The position numbers were made by a program, and so were the translations under genes. DNA of 64,000 nucleotides from Phylloscopus collybita (taxonomy: Eukaryota; Chordata; Aves; Passeriformes; Phylloscopidae), in assembly GCA_027886175.1 (NCBI GenBank), contig JAJNNQ010000040.1, forward strand, positions 23,952,001 through 24,016,000. The letters run 5' to 3'. Positions 37,801-50,627 of the stretch are shown one piece after another. The notes below the pieces were generated by a model. The model was not told the origin of the DNA, did not search any database, and saw nothing but the letters and a program-made list of their open reading frames with translations. Within the stretch, counting starts at the first letter, position 1; every line of letters starts with the position of its first letter.

Positions 37801-40800
37801 AAAATAGTTGCAGTGGTAGCTCTTTAAAGTTTGGTTTTAGATAACTTTGTGATGCTGCTAATTTCAGCTTGCATCTATATATATGCAATAACACTTGAGT
37901 CTTTACTGTTGCAATTATTTGCAGTTGTTTGCAATAGTGGGCTGCAGGTGACAGTTTATCAGTCAAAATAGTGGGTCCTCTGATTAGCAGTAGTCTTGTC
38001 CTCTTAGGGCCTTTAAAGATGACCGTTTTTATTAGTTTGGAATAGTTGACAATCAACAAATAGAAAGCAAGCCACTCTATTCCTTTCTGTCATGTTTTTC
38101 TCATGCTCTCACTTTGTTAACATAACAGAACTCTCATTTTATTAAAAAACAACTTTCTGACTGTGGTTATTCTGCCTGTTCCATGCTAGAACAAGTTGCT
38201 CTTCAAGTTAAGCAACACATCAATTTGAGGCTGCAAAGATAATGACAATGTAATATCTGGCAAATTATTGTGTGATTAAATTCTGTAAGACCTATTTATG
38301 TGTGCTCACTGGTAATACTATATAATCAAATATATAATCTATATAATCAAAATCACCTTCACTTAATAAATTCTGGGCACCAGCACCCTGTTTTCTCCTT
38401 ATGAAGGAGAAAAAAAATCTGAGCAATTAATCATATTCCATGCTTTACGCTGTCTGCTAGCTGAATTGTTCCACGATAAAGGAGGAAAGGGTTCTGCAGA
38501 CCAATTTGATGTAGCTAATCAATCTTTATTTTTTAAGTGATAGAAGCAAGTTTGCTTAGAACTGCCCTTTCTTCCTTCAGCTGGAAGTTGATGACAGTCT
38601 GTGCTGTTGGCTTTCACCAGCTGCTACAGTGCCAGGAAGCCTTCAGTACTAGCACTTGGTTAACCAGGCTGTGTGTTAGTCTCTCTGTTCTGCATGGCAA
38701 ATTTCTACACCCTGGAGTGGGATTCCTAGCCTTCTGACTGAAACTTTGTATATTTTTTCAATGCTTTGTTTCCCCACAGTTGCTTTGATAGAGCGATTGA
38801 GGCGTGGAGGCAGTTCCACTGTGATCTCAATGATCTCTCCCACTGGATAGCGGAGGCAGAAGTGTTACTGGCCGATGCCCGTGGGCCAGATGGCAGCCTG
38901 GAGCTGCAGACAGCTGGGCTGCATCAGCAGGTATGTGGGATTTGGGCAGAAAATGAGCAAGCTGGAAAAAGCCTAGATTTTCATCTAAAATTGTAGTTTT
39001 ATAGATAGGCATATGGATTTGCAGAGAAGCTGTGCAATTACACTTCAAAAAGCAGTAATGCTTAACATTGCTATTTTGGCTGCAGTTTAAAATTAGTTCT
39101 TCGGGAAGAGCTCAACTCCTGCTTATAGTATGGGGTTTTATGATCACTCTTAGAATGGATTGGTTTGAGATGATTTGGTAATTCAAATGTTGGCGTAATT
39201 TGTCAGTTTATAAATTTTGTTACAGCTTCAAAAATATACTAATCAGATAAAAAAATCCAGTATGTTATTTCACTTACTTTTGACTCATAATAAAAAAAAT
39301 GGACCCCAATGAAGGTAATTTATAACTTAGCAAATTATTTATTTAAACAAATGTCTTTTGGATATACTGCCTTGTATAAACAATCTAGAAAAAGAGGAGA
39401 TTCCAATTACAGGGGTTGTATGTTTGATTTTTTTTCTCAGATTTTGGTCCTGGAATTTTGTTCCCTGATGTCTTTTTATTTTACTTCCTTTTAAATAAGG
39501 AGAAGAAAGCATAACTTCAAGGATCAGATTTTTTTTTCTTTTTGAGAGTGTTAGTTATCCAAGTGTCAGTGTGTGTTGTGAAAGAAAAATAAGTTCTGTC
39601 TAAGACAGAGCTTCTGTTTTATCCTTGTTGCTGTTTGAAGTTTTCTTCTAGGGCATTTCACTTCTTTTTCTTGTATCATCATATTCCTAATCTAGTTGCA
39701 AAGAAATTTTTGCTAACAGTGTAAGACTTTAGTAGTTTTTAGGGTGTTTGAAGATTTAATCCCGAACATCTTCCTACTTTCTTTAGCTTCATGGATTTTC
39801 TGTGGTCTCTGGGACCATGGCAGCACTGCCATAATTATCCTAGCTAAAATACTCTGAAGGTAAAGAAATATTTGGGGTATAGATTATGAAAAGACCTGGT
39901 TAAAGTCAAACCATCTGTTAGAACCACTAGGAAGTGCTGTAACATTAAGAGAAAAGGAATCAAATATGAGTGCAGATTTCAGCACTGGTGGCTTAAAGGA
40001 ATTCTTGTGATTCTTTGTAATATTCATAAACTATTCTGTATAACTATTTTCTTATGACACCTAGAAAATTGAATTACATTCAGTAAGAGAACATTAATAA
40101 TTTCATCAACAACATCAGTTTCTAAGTAAGATGGTTGTAAGTGCCTCTTTTAGTAAAATAATACATGCCCAGGATTCATCCTGCATATCATGAGCCAGAT
40201 CAAAGTCACTTCAGGTCAGTAGTAAAGTTCTGTGTGGCTTTTATGTTTCTGACAGGAACTTGAAGAGGGAGTCAGCAGCCATCAGACCAGTGTTTCAGCT
40301 TTGAACAGGACTGGGGAAGGGATCATACAGAAACTGTCTGCTACAGATGGGAGCTTCCTACAGGAGAAACTGGCAGGATTGAATAGACGCTGGAAAGCAA
40401 TCACAACTGAGGTCATGGATAGACAACAGAGGTAATAAGTTGATCAAAAATTTGGATGTCTGACCAGATGCAATAAGGAGGATTTCATTTAGACGACTCT
40501 GGAAGAGAGAGTGCTGTCACGCTGTCATTAATCTGAATTTTCCTAATGTTCAGAGCTGTGTTTTGAACTGTCTTCTAAAACAAATTTTCTCAAATTCACC
40601 TCCAGTTGACTGCTTAGTAAGTCTTTTAGAACAACTCACAAAATGACAACCATAAAACTACTTTTCTTACAGTTTTCCTTTGTTTTAAAAATAATTTCCT
40701 TATAAAGCCAGACTCTTTAGGAGGCTGCTTTCTCTGGCTGAAGCTGAAGTGTAAGTACCTTACATTAAATTTTGTTTTATCACTGACAGAGATACACTAT

Positions 40801-43800
40801 TTGAAACAACTTGTACTGTTCTTGAATTTCCACAATACTGTAAACTAAGATCTTTATGTAATTACGTGTTTTTAACATCTCCTGCTACATTTAGAAATAA
40901 AATAGGATCTTGCTTAATTATTAACTTGAGAAATTTCATTGAAGTTTAATGTAATTTGGTGGAAGTATTATGTATGTCCCACAAACCTCCAGGGGAAAAA
41001 ATCAGTGACCTTATAATGATTAGGCCTGAAGGTGTAGTCATAACTATCACTTACATTTAATGTTTTCTGCAGTCTTTTAAAAGTCTATTTTATGACATTG
41101 GAACTAAAATTTGTCTGTTTTTAAGACAGTGGTATTTATTTGCATTTATTTTAATGATGTTGGTAGAATCTTCTGATGATAAAATGAATCCTTTAAGATG
41201 CACCCAGCACTGAAAAAAAGTTGACTGTGGTATCAGAAGTAATTGAGGACTGATGTGCTGAATCTCTTGTTTCACTTCTTAAGGCTAAAAGGAGAGAACC
41301 AGCAGCTGATAGAGTGCAGAAAGAAGCTTGATGAGCTGCGTTGTTGGTTGGAAAATGTAGAAAATGCTCTGGACACAAGATTTATGTTCAACCGTGAAGA
41401 AAACTTGCAAGAATTACAGGCAAGACTGATCAGTGTGTATATATGTATACATCTGTATGTCTTGTGTAAAGCATCAGGACATGGCTTTTGAGGAGGGGAG
41501 TTTTCACATTATGAATAGCCAAAGAAATACTATGGTTGTGTGAGACAATTTTGTGAGATTACTTACACAGACAGGATGTACCTCAAAATGAAGCTAGGTT
41601 GAGTTGGTAACTGGTATGTAGCCAGAGGATGGTGTCTGTATATGAGACAGTGAGAACTAGATATACTATAAAATGTAGTAAATAGAATTTCACTGGAGAT
41701 GCTGTGTCTGTGTCAACTTCATAATTGCTAAAACCTGTAGAAAAAAAGCTGATAACCTTAAAAGGTAAGTAACACCACATTTACTGGGCAGTTTCAATAA
41801 TTTCTTGTGTGTGTAAGATTTTTATCTAACCTGTTTTTTAAACTGTAAGAGTTTTGGCCATTTTAAGTAAGTGTGTGCAATCCTAACAGAATGAGAGGAG
41901 TAGTCAGTCCAGCTAACCTGCTTGCTCATTTTTTAAAGATTAGTAATTTTAAAGAAGGCAACGAAAAACCCCCACAAAAACCCAACCTACCTCTTTCAGA
42001 CCAAATCTAAGGGGGAAGCCCTGAACAAGTGTTTATAAATGATGTAAAGTAGTTTCAGTTGTGTTTGCTTAAACAAATTGACCTACGTCAGTTGAAAATT
42101 TCCTGCGTATCATCAAAGTAATTTTTCTTATCATCTACCTAAATATAAATGCTAGAACTGAAAGGTAATAAATGTTTCAATAATTTCTAGATCAAGGATA
42201 GAAACCAAACTAGAAGCTTTTCTATTTATTTCAGGGACATGCCTAATATTGGAGTTAAAAGAAAGCTTTCCTCCTCCTTTAATTAAGCATGTATGCATTT
42301 TGTTTCAGTCTAAAACTCTTCTGTCTGTTTTAGGACTTAAGTGAGGAGATGGAAGTTCTGGCTGACAAACTGGAATGGCTGAACAGAACTGAACCTGAAG
42401 TGCTATTGGATAAAACTATTGATCTTCAGGAAAAAAAACAACTTTCTGATTGCCTGCAGTCCCTCAATTTGAGGTGGAACAAGGTGTGCATTTCTTCAAA
42501 ATTGGGTACTTGAGGTTGAAATGAGGTTGAAAACAGAGTGGTATGCTTGGAATGGTTGTTTTCCTTTTCACGTATCTGTGACATGTGGCATGTACATCCA
42601 ATGATTTGGAAACCATACAGGCATGATCAGGAAATGTACCCCAAACCACTTACACATGAAAATACTGATGGACGTTTTTTCCATCAGATTCAGTTTATTT
42701 GGTTCAGCTTAAGTTTTTCTGTTGTGTGGGGTTTTTTTTTTCCCTTTTTTCTTTTTCATTTGTATTGGCTTTTTTTTTTTTTTTGAAAGACAAATCAAAA
42801 GTATCAACTAGATCAAAAATTTTTTTTGAGTCAAACAGTAATGTATTAACTTGAAATTGAGAGTTAAAATAAATTTTTGCTTTGTAGGAAAGTTGAATGC
42901 TTTTAGCAGTTAAGAGGAAAAGAAATGAAGCTGTGGTAAAGCTCAGAAAATCTTACAAATGTGTCTGGGATTCTTCTTAAACATTTCTGTAAATTAGAAA
43001 CTCAGGTGTTCAATCTCATTGGCAAGGCTGGTTGAAGTAAAGCAAGGTTTTTTTCAAGCAAAGCCTGGAGACCAAAATGAAAAAAATAAATTATTTTAGA
43101 TTTTTTATTGATGGCAGAGGTAATAATGTATGGAGAAAGGGGGCTTTTGATAGTTCAGGGAAAGAAAAAGATGTGTTTTTACCAACTCAGCCATGAAAAT
43201 AGGGATTCCCCCACTGCTTTGAGCACTACCTTTTCATCACTGCCTTTTAAAAACTTTTAAAAAGCAAATAGGCAAATTTCACTGCAATGGAGGTGTAACA
43301 CTTTGTTTTTTCAATTAGTTTCTTATTTCTCTACTTTTGTGTGACTGACAAGTCATACTGTCCATCATCTTTTCTTCAAAGTATATTCAAATAATGAGTT
43401 ATAGTTTTGGTGCTTAGACATAGAAAGTAAAAAAACATGTAAATGACCTGTCTACTATTTATTTCTTTTCAATATTTAGTATGACACTGGGATGTATTGA
43501 AAAAAACACTTTAGCACCTCTTTAAATTTTTATTGTTTTTCAAAGGATACCTTCCAAAAAATAATTGAAATGTATCTGAGGCATGGTGTAAAATATTTTG
43601 TCTTCCAATAAGAGTTTACTTTTCTGCCAATAATATAGGTTGTGTTATTGTTTTTATTTCTCCCTGCTGGGCTGTAGGTGTTCAGAGAAGTGCCTGACAA
43701 AGTGAGAGAATTGGAGGCATTTGTTGGGCAGTCCCGACTTGTTACAAAGACAAAGCCTCCTGGTGAGTGATCGGTTCTTCTGTTCTGCTTAATTGTCTTG

Positions 43801-46800
43801 AGTGGAATCCTGTTTGCAGTCAAAAGTAGTTAAAAAAAGGAAAAACTCTATGAACTTAGACAAATATAAATAAGAAATGTTGAAGCATCATGCTGAACTT
43901 GAGGCTGCCTTCTCATTACTATGGGAGAGAGGAAATATTTGGGTAGGAAAGAAGTCACTCTACTGTTCAGGGCTTCAGAAGTCTTTTGGAGTTCCTCTAG
44001 GAGTTTTGAAATGGAGAATTTTTTATGAAGCTTTTAGGCCTCCTCATCAGGACTAGGTACAGAGTAAAAACCAAAATAGCTGTGTTTGTGACAGCCTGTT
44101 TGCTCTGTTTTATTTCCTGTGGATTTGTGGTCATGCCTTTGACTAATTAAGATCTACTAGAAGCTTTCTGTACAGCTGATTATTTGTTAAGTATCTCTTG
44201 CATGCAGATTTTTTGCAGTCCTGTAAATAAAGGCCATTCTGCTGCTTTCAGCTCAGAGGGGACAGATGGGTCTCCTTTATCTGCTAAACACTGATCTTCC
44301 TGAATCTTTTAAGGAAAGCTGTCTAAATATGTGTTTTTGTATCAGACACTGACACTGGTCATATTTTCAAGTTGTTGGAGTCAGATCAGCACATACAGAC
44401 TGTAAACAAAATGCCCAGGTCTCCCTTTTGGAAAATTAGGTAAAGAAGACAGCCCTTGTCTGAAAGAATTTGCAACTCAAACTTTGGTGAATTAACTCTA
44501 ATTTTTTTTTTGTTTAAAAATCAGTAAACAAAATTTGAGGCAAACCAACTTCTGTTATCCTTTTAAAACCATAGTTCAGCTTGTTCTCCTTTCATACAAC
44601 GTGTTTGTTAAACAAAGCTCCTGTATTTTGTTGTTTGAGGGAAGTGTGAAATATTCATGCTCCAGCTTGATATAGCTTAGTGTTTCTTGGAACTAGAACA
44701 CAGCTTCTGGAGTGAATCTTACTATTCATTCAGCTCATTCCTCACTTCTTTGTTGTGACAGTTTAAAAAGAGAGAAAGGTGTGACTGAACTAGTGGGCAT
44801 CTGTCCCTTCCTCAGACAGTTGTGTAATGCCAAGTCCATGAAGCATCTGTTGCAGAAGCTTCACTTGTGCTTAAGTGAGTTCTGAGCCAAGAGTAGAGAA
44901 GACCTTTTTGCTACATAGAAGAAAACTGAGGAAGACAGTTTTAGATGTTTATCTTAAACAAAAGTATTGGGGTTTGTGCGTAATAAGTGTCAATGAGTGT
45001 TTAGCTTCATTCCATTAGGTTTAATGTAATTTTTGTCTTTGCAACTTTTCGTCTTATTTGTTTTGAATTTAGGCTGAATCATCTGGGTGAGTCTTTTTGG
45101 CATGAAGTGAAAAAATAGCTGCCTTAATGGTGCAAAAGGAATTTCTCATTACTTAGCTTCTGGTTGCTAAAATACAATTTTTGATGTGCTTTCTCTGTAG
45201 ATGCTGTTGCATATTTATAGGAATTACAAAAAAGCCCCTGTAATTCCAAGAACTGCTCATGTGGCCATGACTACTTTTTCTTTAACAGAACCCCCACACT
45301 CTGTTTCAGATATCCAAAGGGTGGTGCTAGCATCTTCCTCCTTGGAAATTCCTGTTCAGACTCAGCAGGCTTTGGAACTTTCTGCACCTGCTGATCTGGA
45401 CAAAACTAGAACTGAGCTGGCTGACTGGTTGGTATTGATTGACCAGATGCTCAAGTCAAACATAGTCACTGTGGGAAATACTGAAGAGATCAATCGGACT
45501 ATTGCACGAATGAAAGTATGTGTTTTTGTGAAGGCTAGTAGAAAATTGTCTCTCATTTTAATAGTTCTTGCATTCACTAAAGAAACTAAAAGCGATAATG
45601 TGTTTAAGGGGAAAAACCCTTACTGCAACTAAGTACATAACATGAAAGTTATACTTTAAATGCTATTATTACACTCCTTTCTCCTTCAGAGCCATTTCCT
45701 GTTTATTCTTGTGTCCCTGTGTGAGCTAAGCACTGTTTTATTTTGTTTAAAACAAAGAAAATGGAGAATACCTCCTGACATCTTTTGGAGTTTGTAATAG
45801 TTAACTTACACAGAAGACTTCGGAGCAGCCTCATGTTTACTTAGTGGGTGACCTTTGATTCACTCTTTACTGGTTTCTAATGAGTTTTGTTTGCTGTAGT
45901 TACACTAAACTGATTTCCAGAGACATGCTAAGAGGATTAAAAGTTGTAACATAAATGCTTATGATGTAAATGTGTATTTCTGTTGACAGCTCATGCTATG
46001 TTGAACTGTGACTAAGGGCAATATTAGTGAGATGTATGCAGCTGTTAAGGTTCATTTTATTTGGCTTAATATCAATTAACTAAGTGTAGAGTAAAAGCTG
46101 TAGGCTAAACAAGTGCTAAGCTGTTTCTGTGAGCATCTCATATAGTCTGGAATTTGGAAGAATAATGTGATGTAGCTTTTGAAACAGTTTCTTTTAACTG
46201 TATAATACTTGTCATAATATGGGCTTCTGGTACATTGCCATGTAGAGAACAATGGTTTATTGAGCAACATTATGTAGTCTGATTGTTCCTTCCAGTTGGT
46301 CCTCTTTGCTTTCCCCCTGCACCCATTGCTGCTTCTGTTATATATAAATGATGCTAGCTTGGTTAGGAGAAAAAATAAGTTATGGAAAAGTGAAAAATAG
46401 ACATTGGAAAACATGTGCAACAGCTGTGTTAACTATGTGGTTTGTTCAGGTTAACCCTCACCTCTGGATTTTCAGTAACTGCAATTTACAGTATTTTAGC
46501 TTTTTAAAGCAGTGCTGTAATACTGTGACAGTTCAAGGGTTACAGTAATGATAGGACCAACTGTATACTTGTGGAGACACATGTATTTTTTTACCTAAAT
46601 AATACAGATGAATTTAACTATTTACTATTTTTTTGTACTTAAACATATTGTAATTCTCAACAGATAACCAATGCAGATATGGACCATCGGCACCCTCAGC
46701 TTGATTCTGTTTTTACATTGGCTCAGAATTTGAAAAATAAAACTTCCAGTTCAGACATTAGGACAGAGATTACAGAAAAAAGTAAGTTTCTCCATCCTGT

Positions 46801-49800
46801 GTTTGCAAATACATTGTTTCAATGGCAGGAAAAAATGTTCATGTCTCTTTCTAAAATTCTCGATTGAGCATAGCTGAAGTTGCCTTCCTTGAAAAGTAAA
46901 AGAAAACTTGGCAGTTAAGTGGCTTTCATTTAAACAGTCTAATGAAAATTCCTGGAACAATAGTTGCCATTTGTTTTTTTGACTGGCCATTTTTAAAAGT
47001 ATGAGGGTCAATAGTTCTGCTAGGATTTTGAAATGTTTTGTGAAGAGTTTGGGTTGCTTCACAGTCATAGACCCAGGGATGAGGATTTTATTTATTGAGA
47101 AAAGGAGCTAATCATGATTCTTTTCTTGTTGAACTCTGAGGCACTGGACAGTTAAAAACATGAATGTATTGATGTTAGGACACTGGCTTTGCATGTTAGG
47201 ACGACTTTGTGTACTTTGAAAATTGTTGACTGAGAGTAGAGATTTTAAGTCACTGACATGTACTTGAAAAATGAATTTCCAATTTAAAGGTCCCCCACTC
47301 CTTCTGAAAATTTGTTTTACTTGTACTTAAGGAATGTACAGTTGTCACAATTTGAAACTAATGGACAATCTGTTTTTTGAAGTCTTAAGCTTTGCTGGTT
47401 GCTAAGATTAGAGAATTTATGCAGCAGGGAATACCACAGTAAGAATTAAAAATGGAAAGGTATATTTTCTTATATTCTCCTCTGTAATGCAGTTTTCCTT
47501 TACTCCATCTGCATGAATTTCTTTGGTGTCCATAAGACTTGATGGAGATGATGTGGTCAGATGGAAAGACTACAGATGGGTGGTTTTTCTGGGGGTCTGA
47601 TGAGATGGCATCTGCTGTCTGAGGTTCAAACCTCAATAGACTATGGATTGGTAGGGGCAGTAAGATGCAAAGAAGCAACTTAGTTTTGCAGTCACTCAGA
47701 ACTAGGAATGAGGTGGAAACTCAGGGCAGGATAATAACCATGTAGTCCATGGGAGTCAGTCAACAAGGGGACATGGAGTCAGTCACAAAACATTCTGACT
47801 TCTTCAGAAAAGCTGATCAAGAAGTAAAGGACTGTGTGTTGGAAGTTTGAGTTCCCCTATAGTTGTGTGCATCCAGGTGGGGGAAAAAAAAGTTGTATAT
47901 GGTGCCACGGATTAAACTTCCAGTAGATACTTTAGATGTATGTGAAGATTTTCTGCCTGTCATGAAACATGAAAAAATGAAGTGGTTTTGTTACCACTTT
48001 TTTGGGGTTTTTTTGTTAAGAAAAGTTTGCTCTTTGAAGAAAAGTGAAGCTCAGGGCTGCTTATGCTTAGTTTAAACACTGAGTATGTATAGACACCAAA
48101 TATCAGAATACACCAATGTCCTACAACCTTCTGTGAGTCTGCTGTGTGTTGTCAGATGAAGCATAATTACTCAAATTGATAGGAACCAAGAAACAGAGAA
48201 AAGATTCTTTCTCTGGAACTTCCCTCCCAATTGCTTTATGGACACTGGGAATTGAATAAACAGTTTCCTCAGGAATTCTTCCTAGTCCTTCTGCCTGTGA
48301 TATCAGACTGATGCCTATGACAACTTTTTCAAGGAACTTACCTCTTGAACCCACCAAATTCTGAGGCTACCAGGAGTGTCACTATTTTCCTGGCCTGTTT
48401 TGCTGGAGGTGGAAAAAAGGGCAAATATATCAGCTGTGTAGAGAGTAAGGTTAATCTGCCCATTAATAAGAAAAAGTATATAAATAAGTATTTGTTCTAA
48501 AATAGTAAGACTACTGTAAATGTAATGTAAAATATCTGTGCTTGAAAATTAATCCAAAAGCTGCCTGTGGGTTGAAATGGATGAATCTATGCTGCACAAA
48601 TTATTAGGTTTGTCCACCAGCATGGTAGAGTGATATTTACTCTGACAGCTGGGCTTTGCTGCCACAGTCTTTGAGAGCATTGTGGAACTAAACAGAATAT
48701 TGTTGAACATATTAAAATTAAGAGATTTTCTCAAGCAGACGAAGCACAATGGCTTTGTGTAATTGCAAAAGGTTAAAAAAAATGTAAACTGCTTAAATGG
48801 TTTCAATTTAAGTGCAACCTTTGGCATTTTTGCTTCATGGAAAATTGAAGTGACTTGAGCATCAAGCATGTAAATTTTCTAATAAAATAGTCCACTTACT
48901 GTTAAAATAAATACATTAGGTATCTTACTGTGTACCTCTTTCTGATCAGAGTAGTGAGATGCTCAAGAAATCTGGCTTAGTCTTTTTTGGTTTTGCTTTT
49001 TTCCATTCACTTTTTTCCAACTTCCTTTTTTATCACATTCTTTAGTGATATCATTTGTTCCCTGTAGCTGTCATGACAGGTAGTAGAGAAACCTGTTCCC
49101 AACTCTACAGACTTTCAAGTAACGCACTTGCTTTAATGGTCTGTAAGTATCCAGGAAAAGAGGTGATGCCATGTATTTCTCTCCAAAGAGAGATTCACTG
49201 CTTTTTGTGATGCACTATTCTTGTTCTAGGCCCTTATGGTGTCTTTTTCACTCCTTGTTTATTAAAGGTTATTTGTGTTTATCCATCATCTAATACAACT
49301 GTTTATTGAGAGAGGAATAGAACTCCTTCTACTTGAAGGAAGTGGGATGTAGTCAATAACTTCTCTATTATGCTGTGTAACCTACTAAATTCTGTAGAAA
49401 CCTACCGTGGAATTAAATTGCCAAAGTAGGTTGTTAGTACCTTGTAGAAGGTTTCTACCTTAGCCAAAGTTGTAGTACAGGTCCCATGAGACAGTGGTTT
49501 TGAATGCTCAGTTTGCTTTGTACAAGCTGTCTAAACAATATTTATTTACTTATTTATTTGTACTGGTTTAAGTTATAGATGCACAAAGATGAATTGTTGG
49601 TCCTATCACCCTAAAATCACCCTAAAATTTGGAGCCCTGCTGCTGGCATATCTCTGCAGTGCAGTTTCCTACATGTGTGTACTTTAAAAGTAAATAATGA
49701 CTTTGAAATATTCCAGAAATACTAGTTGTTACTTGTATGCTGACCTACTTAAACAAGAGGAATCCAAACACCTGATCTTTTAAATTTGCTTCTGTGAATA

Positions 49801-50591
49801 TGTCAACTACCCTGGGAACTAAAGTACTGAATGTGGAGACTATTGTATTTGAGAATGTGTTGTTTTATTGCCTTTTGCCCTGCAAATTAAGAGATAGTTA
49901 CGGCTACTTTTTCATTTGCCTCATATTTTTCATGTTCCGTGTTGTCCTCTGCAGTGGAGAGGCTGAAGAACCAGTGGGACAATACCCAGCACAGCGTGGA
50001 GGTGCGGCAGCAGCAGCTGAAGTCCATGCTGGCAGACAGCCTGCAGTGGCACGAGCAGAGGCAGGAGATGGAGCACCTCATGGAGCAGTGCGAGATCCGT
50101 CTGCGGGGGCTCCTGCAGGCCCCAAAAGATTTGCTTGCCAAACAGATTGCTGAGAGCAAGGTAAGACCACTTACGCTTATTTTTTTTACGGTCCAGATTC
50201 CTGAGTCTGGGTAATGCTGCTGGATTCAACTGAGGAGTGAATGTGCAATTTAGTAGTTGTGCTATTTTCTATCTCTTTTTGGGCATGATATTTTCTTAAT
50301 TATCAGGTTTTCAATGTATCAGACTTCCCAAGCATCCCATTCTGGGAGGTAAGCAGGTGGTACGTGTGCATGTGTGTCTTTGAAAGCTTAGCTGAAATGA
50401 GTATAATGTAGCATCAAAGAAATGATACTATGCAAAAAGCTTGAACCCCAGATCAATTAAAATGTAATGATACTGCCACAGAATTGACTTCATAGAAATA
50501 TTTAATAGTGGCTTAGTAAGTTAAGGAATGGACTAAAGTATTTTAAATTGTCCTGAATTTCACTTCTGGTGGGTGCCAGCCATGTCCAATG

Positions 50592-50627
<36 letters not shown>

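Larger units (their letters stand above)
40432..43677 (+). other. UTRN: Introns 45-47 (between exons 45 and 48)
   Basis: The introns are 40432-41283, 41420-42333 and 42484-43677. Intron 46 begins with GC instead of GT. Intron 47 has a T-rich tract at about 42730-42785. No mobile element was recognised. Confidence 0.8.

Noticed and set aside
38931..40255. Up140 promoter in intron 44
   Set aside because: Expected by analogy only. That isoform begins with a non-coding exon, and no specific signal could be recognised.
43763..45200. Possible relics of dystrophin exons 49-50
   Set aside because: Reading all three plus frames by eye gave no convincing match, so none is reported.
45201..45288. ATG-led open frame upstream of exon 51 with a possible acceptor (ctctgtag) at 45200
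   Set aside because: Joined to the phase-1 end of exon 48 the alternative acceptor reads D-A-V-A-Y-L then a stop. The acceptor at 45288 keeps the frame and matches the family.
49887..50229. Minus-strand Cys/Ser-rich open frames of 90-99 codons
   Set aside because: They are antisense shadows of the GC-rich exon 53.
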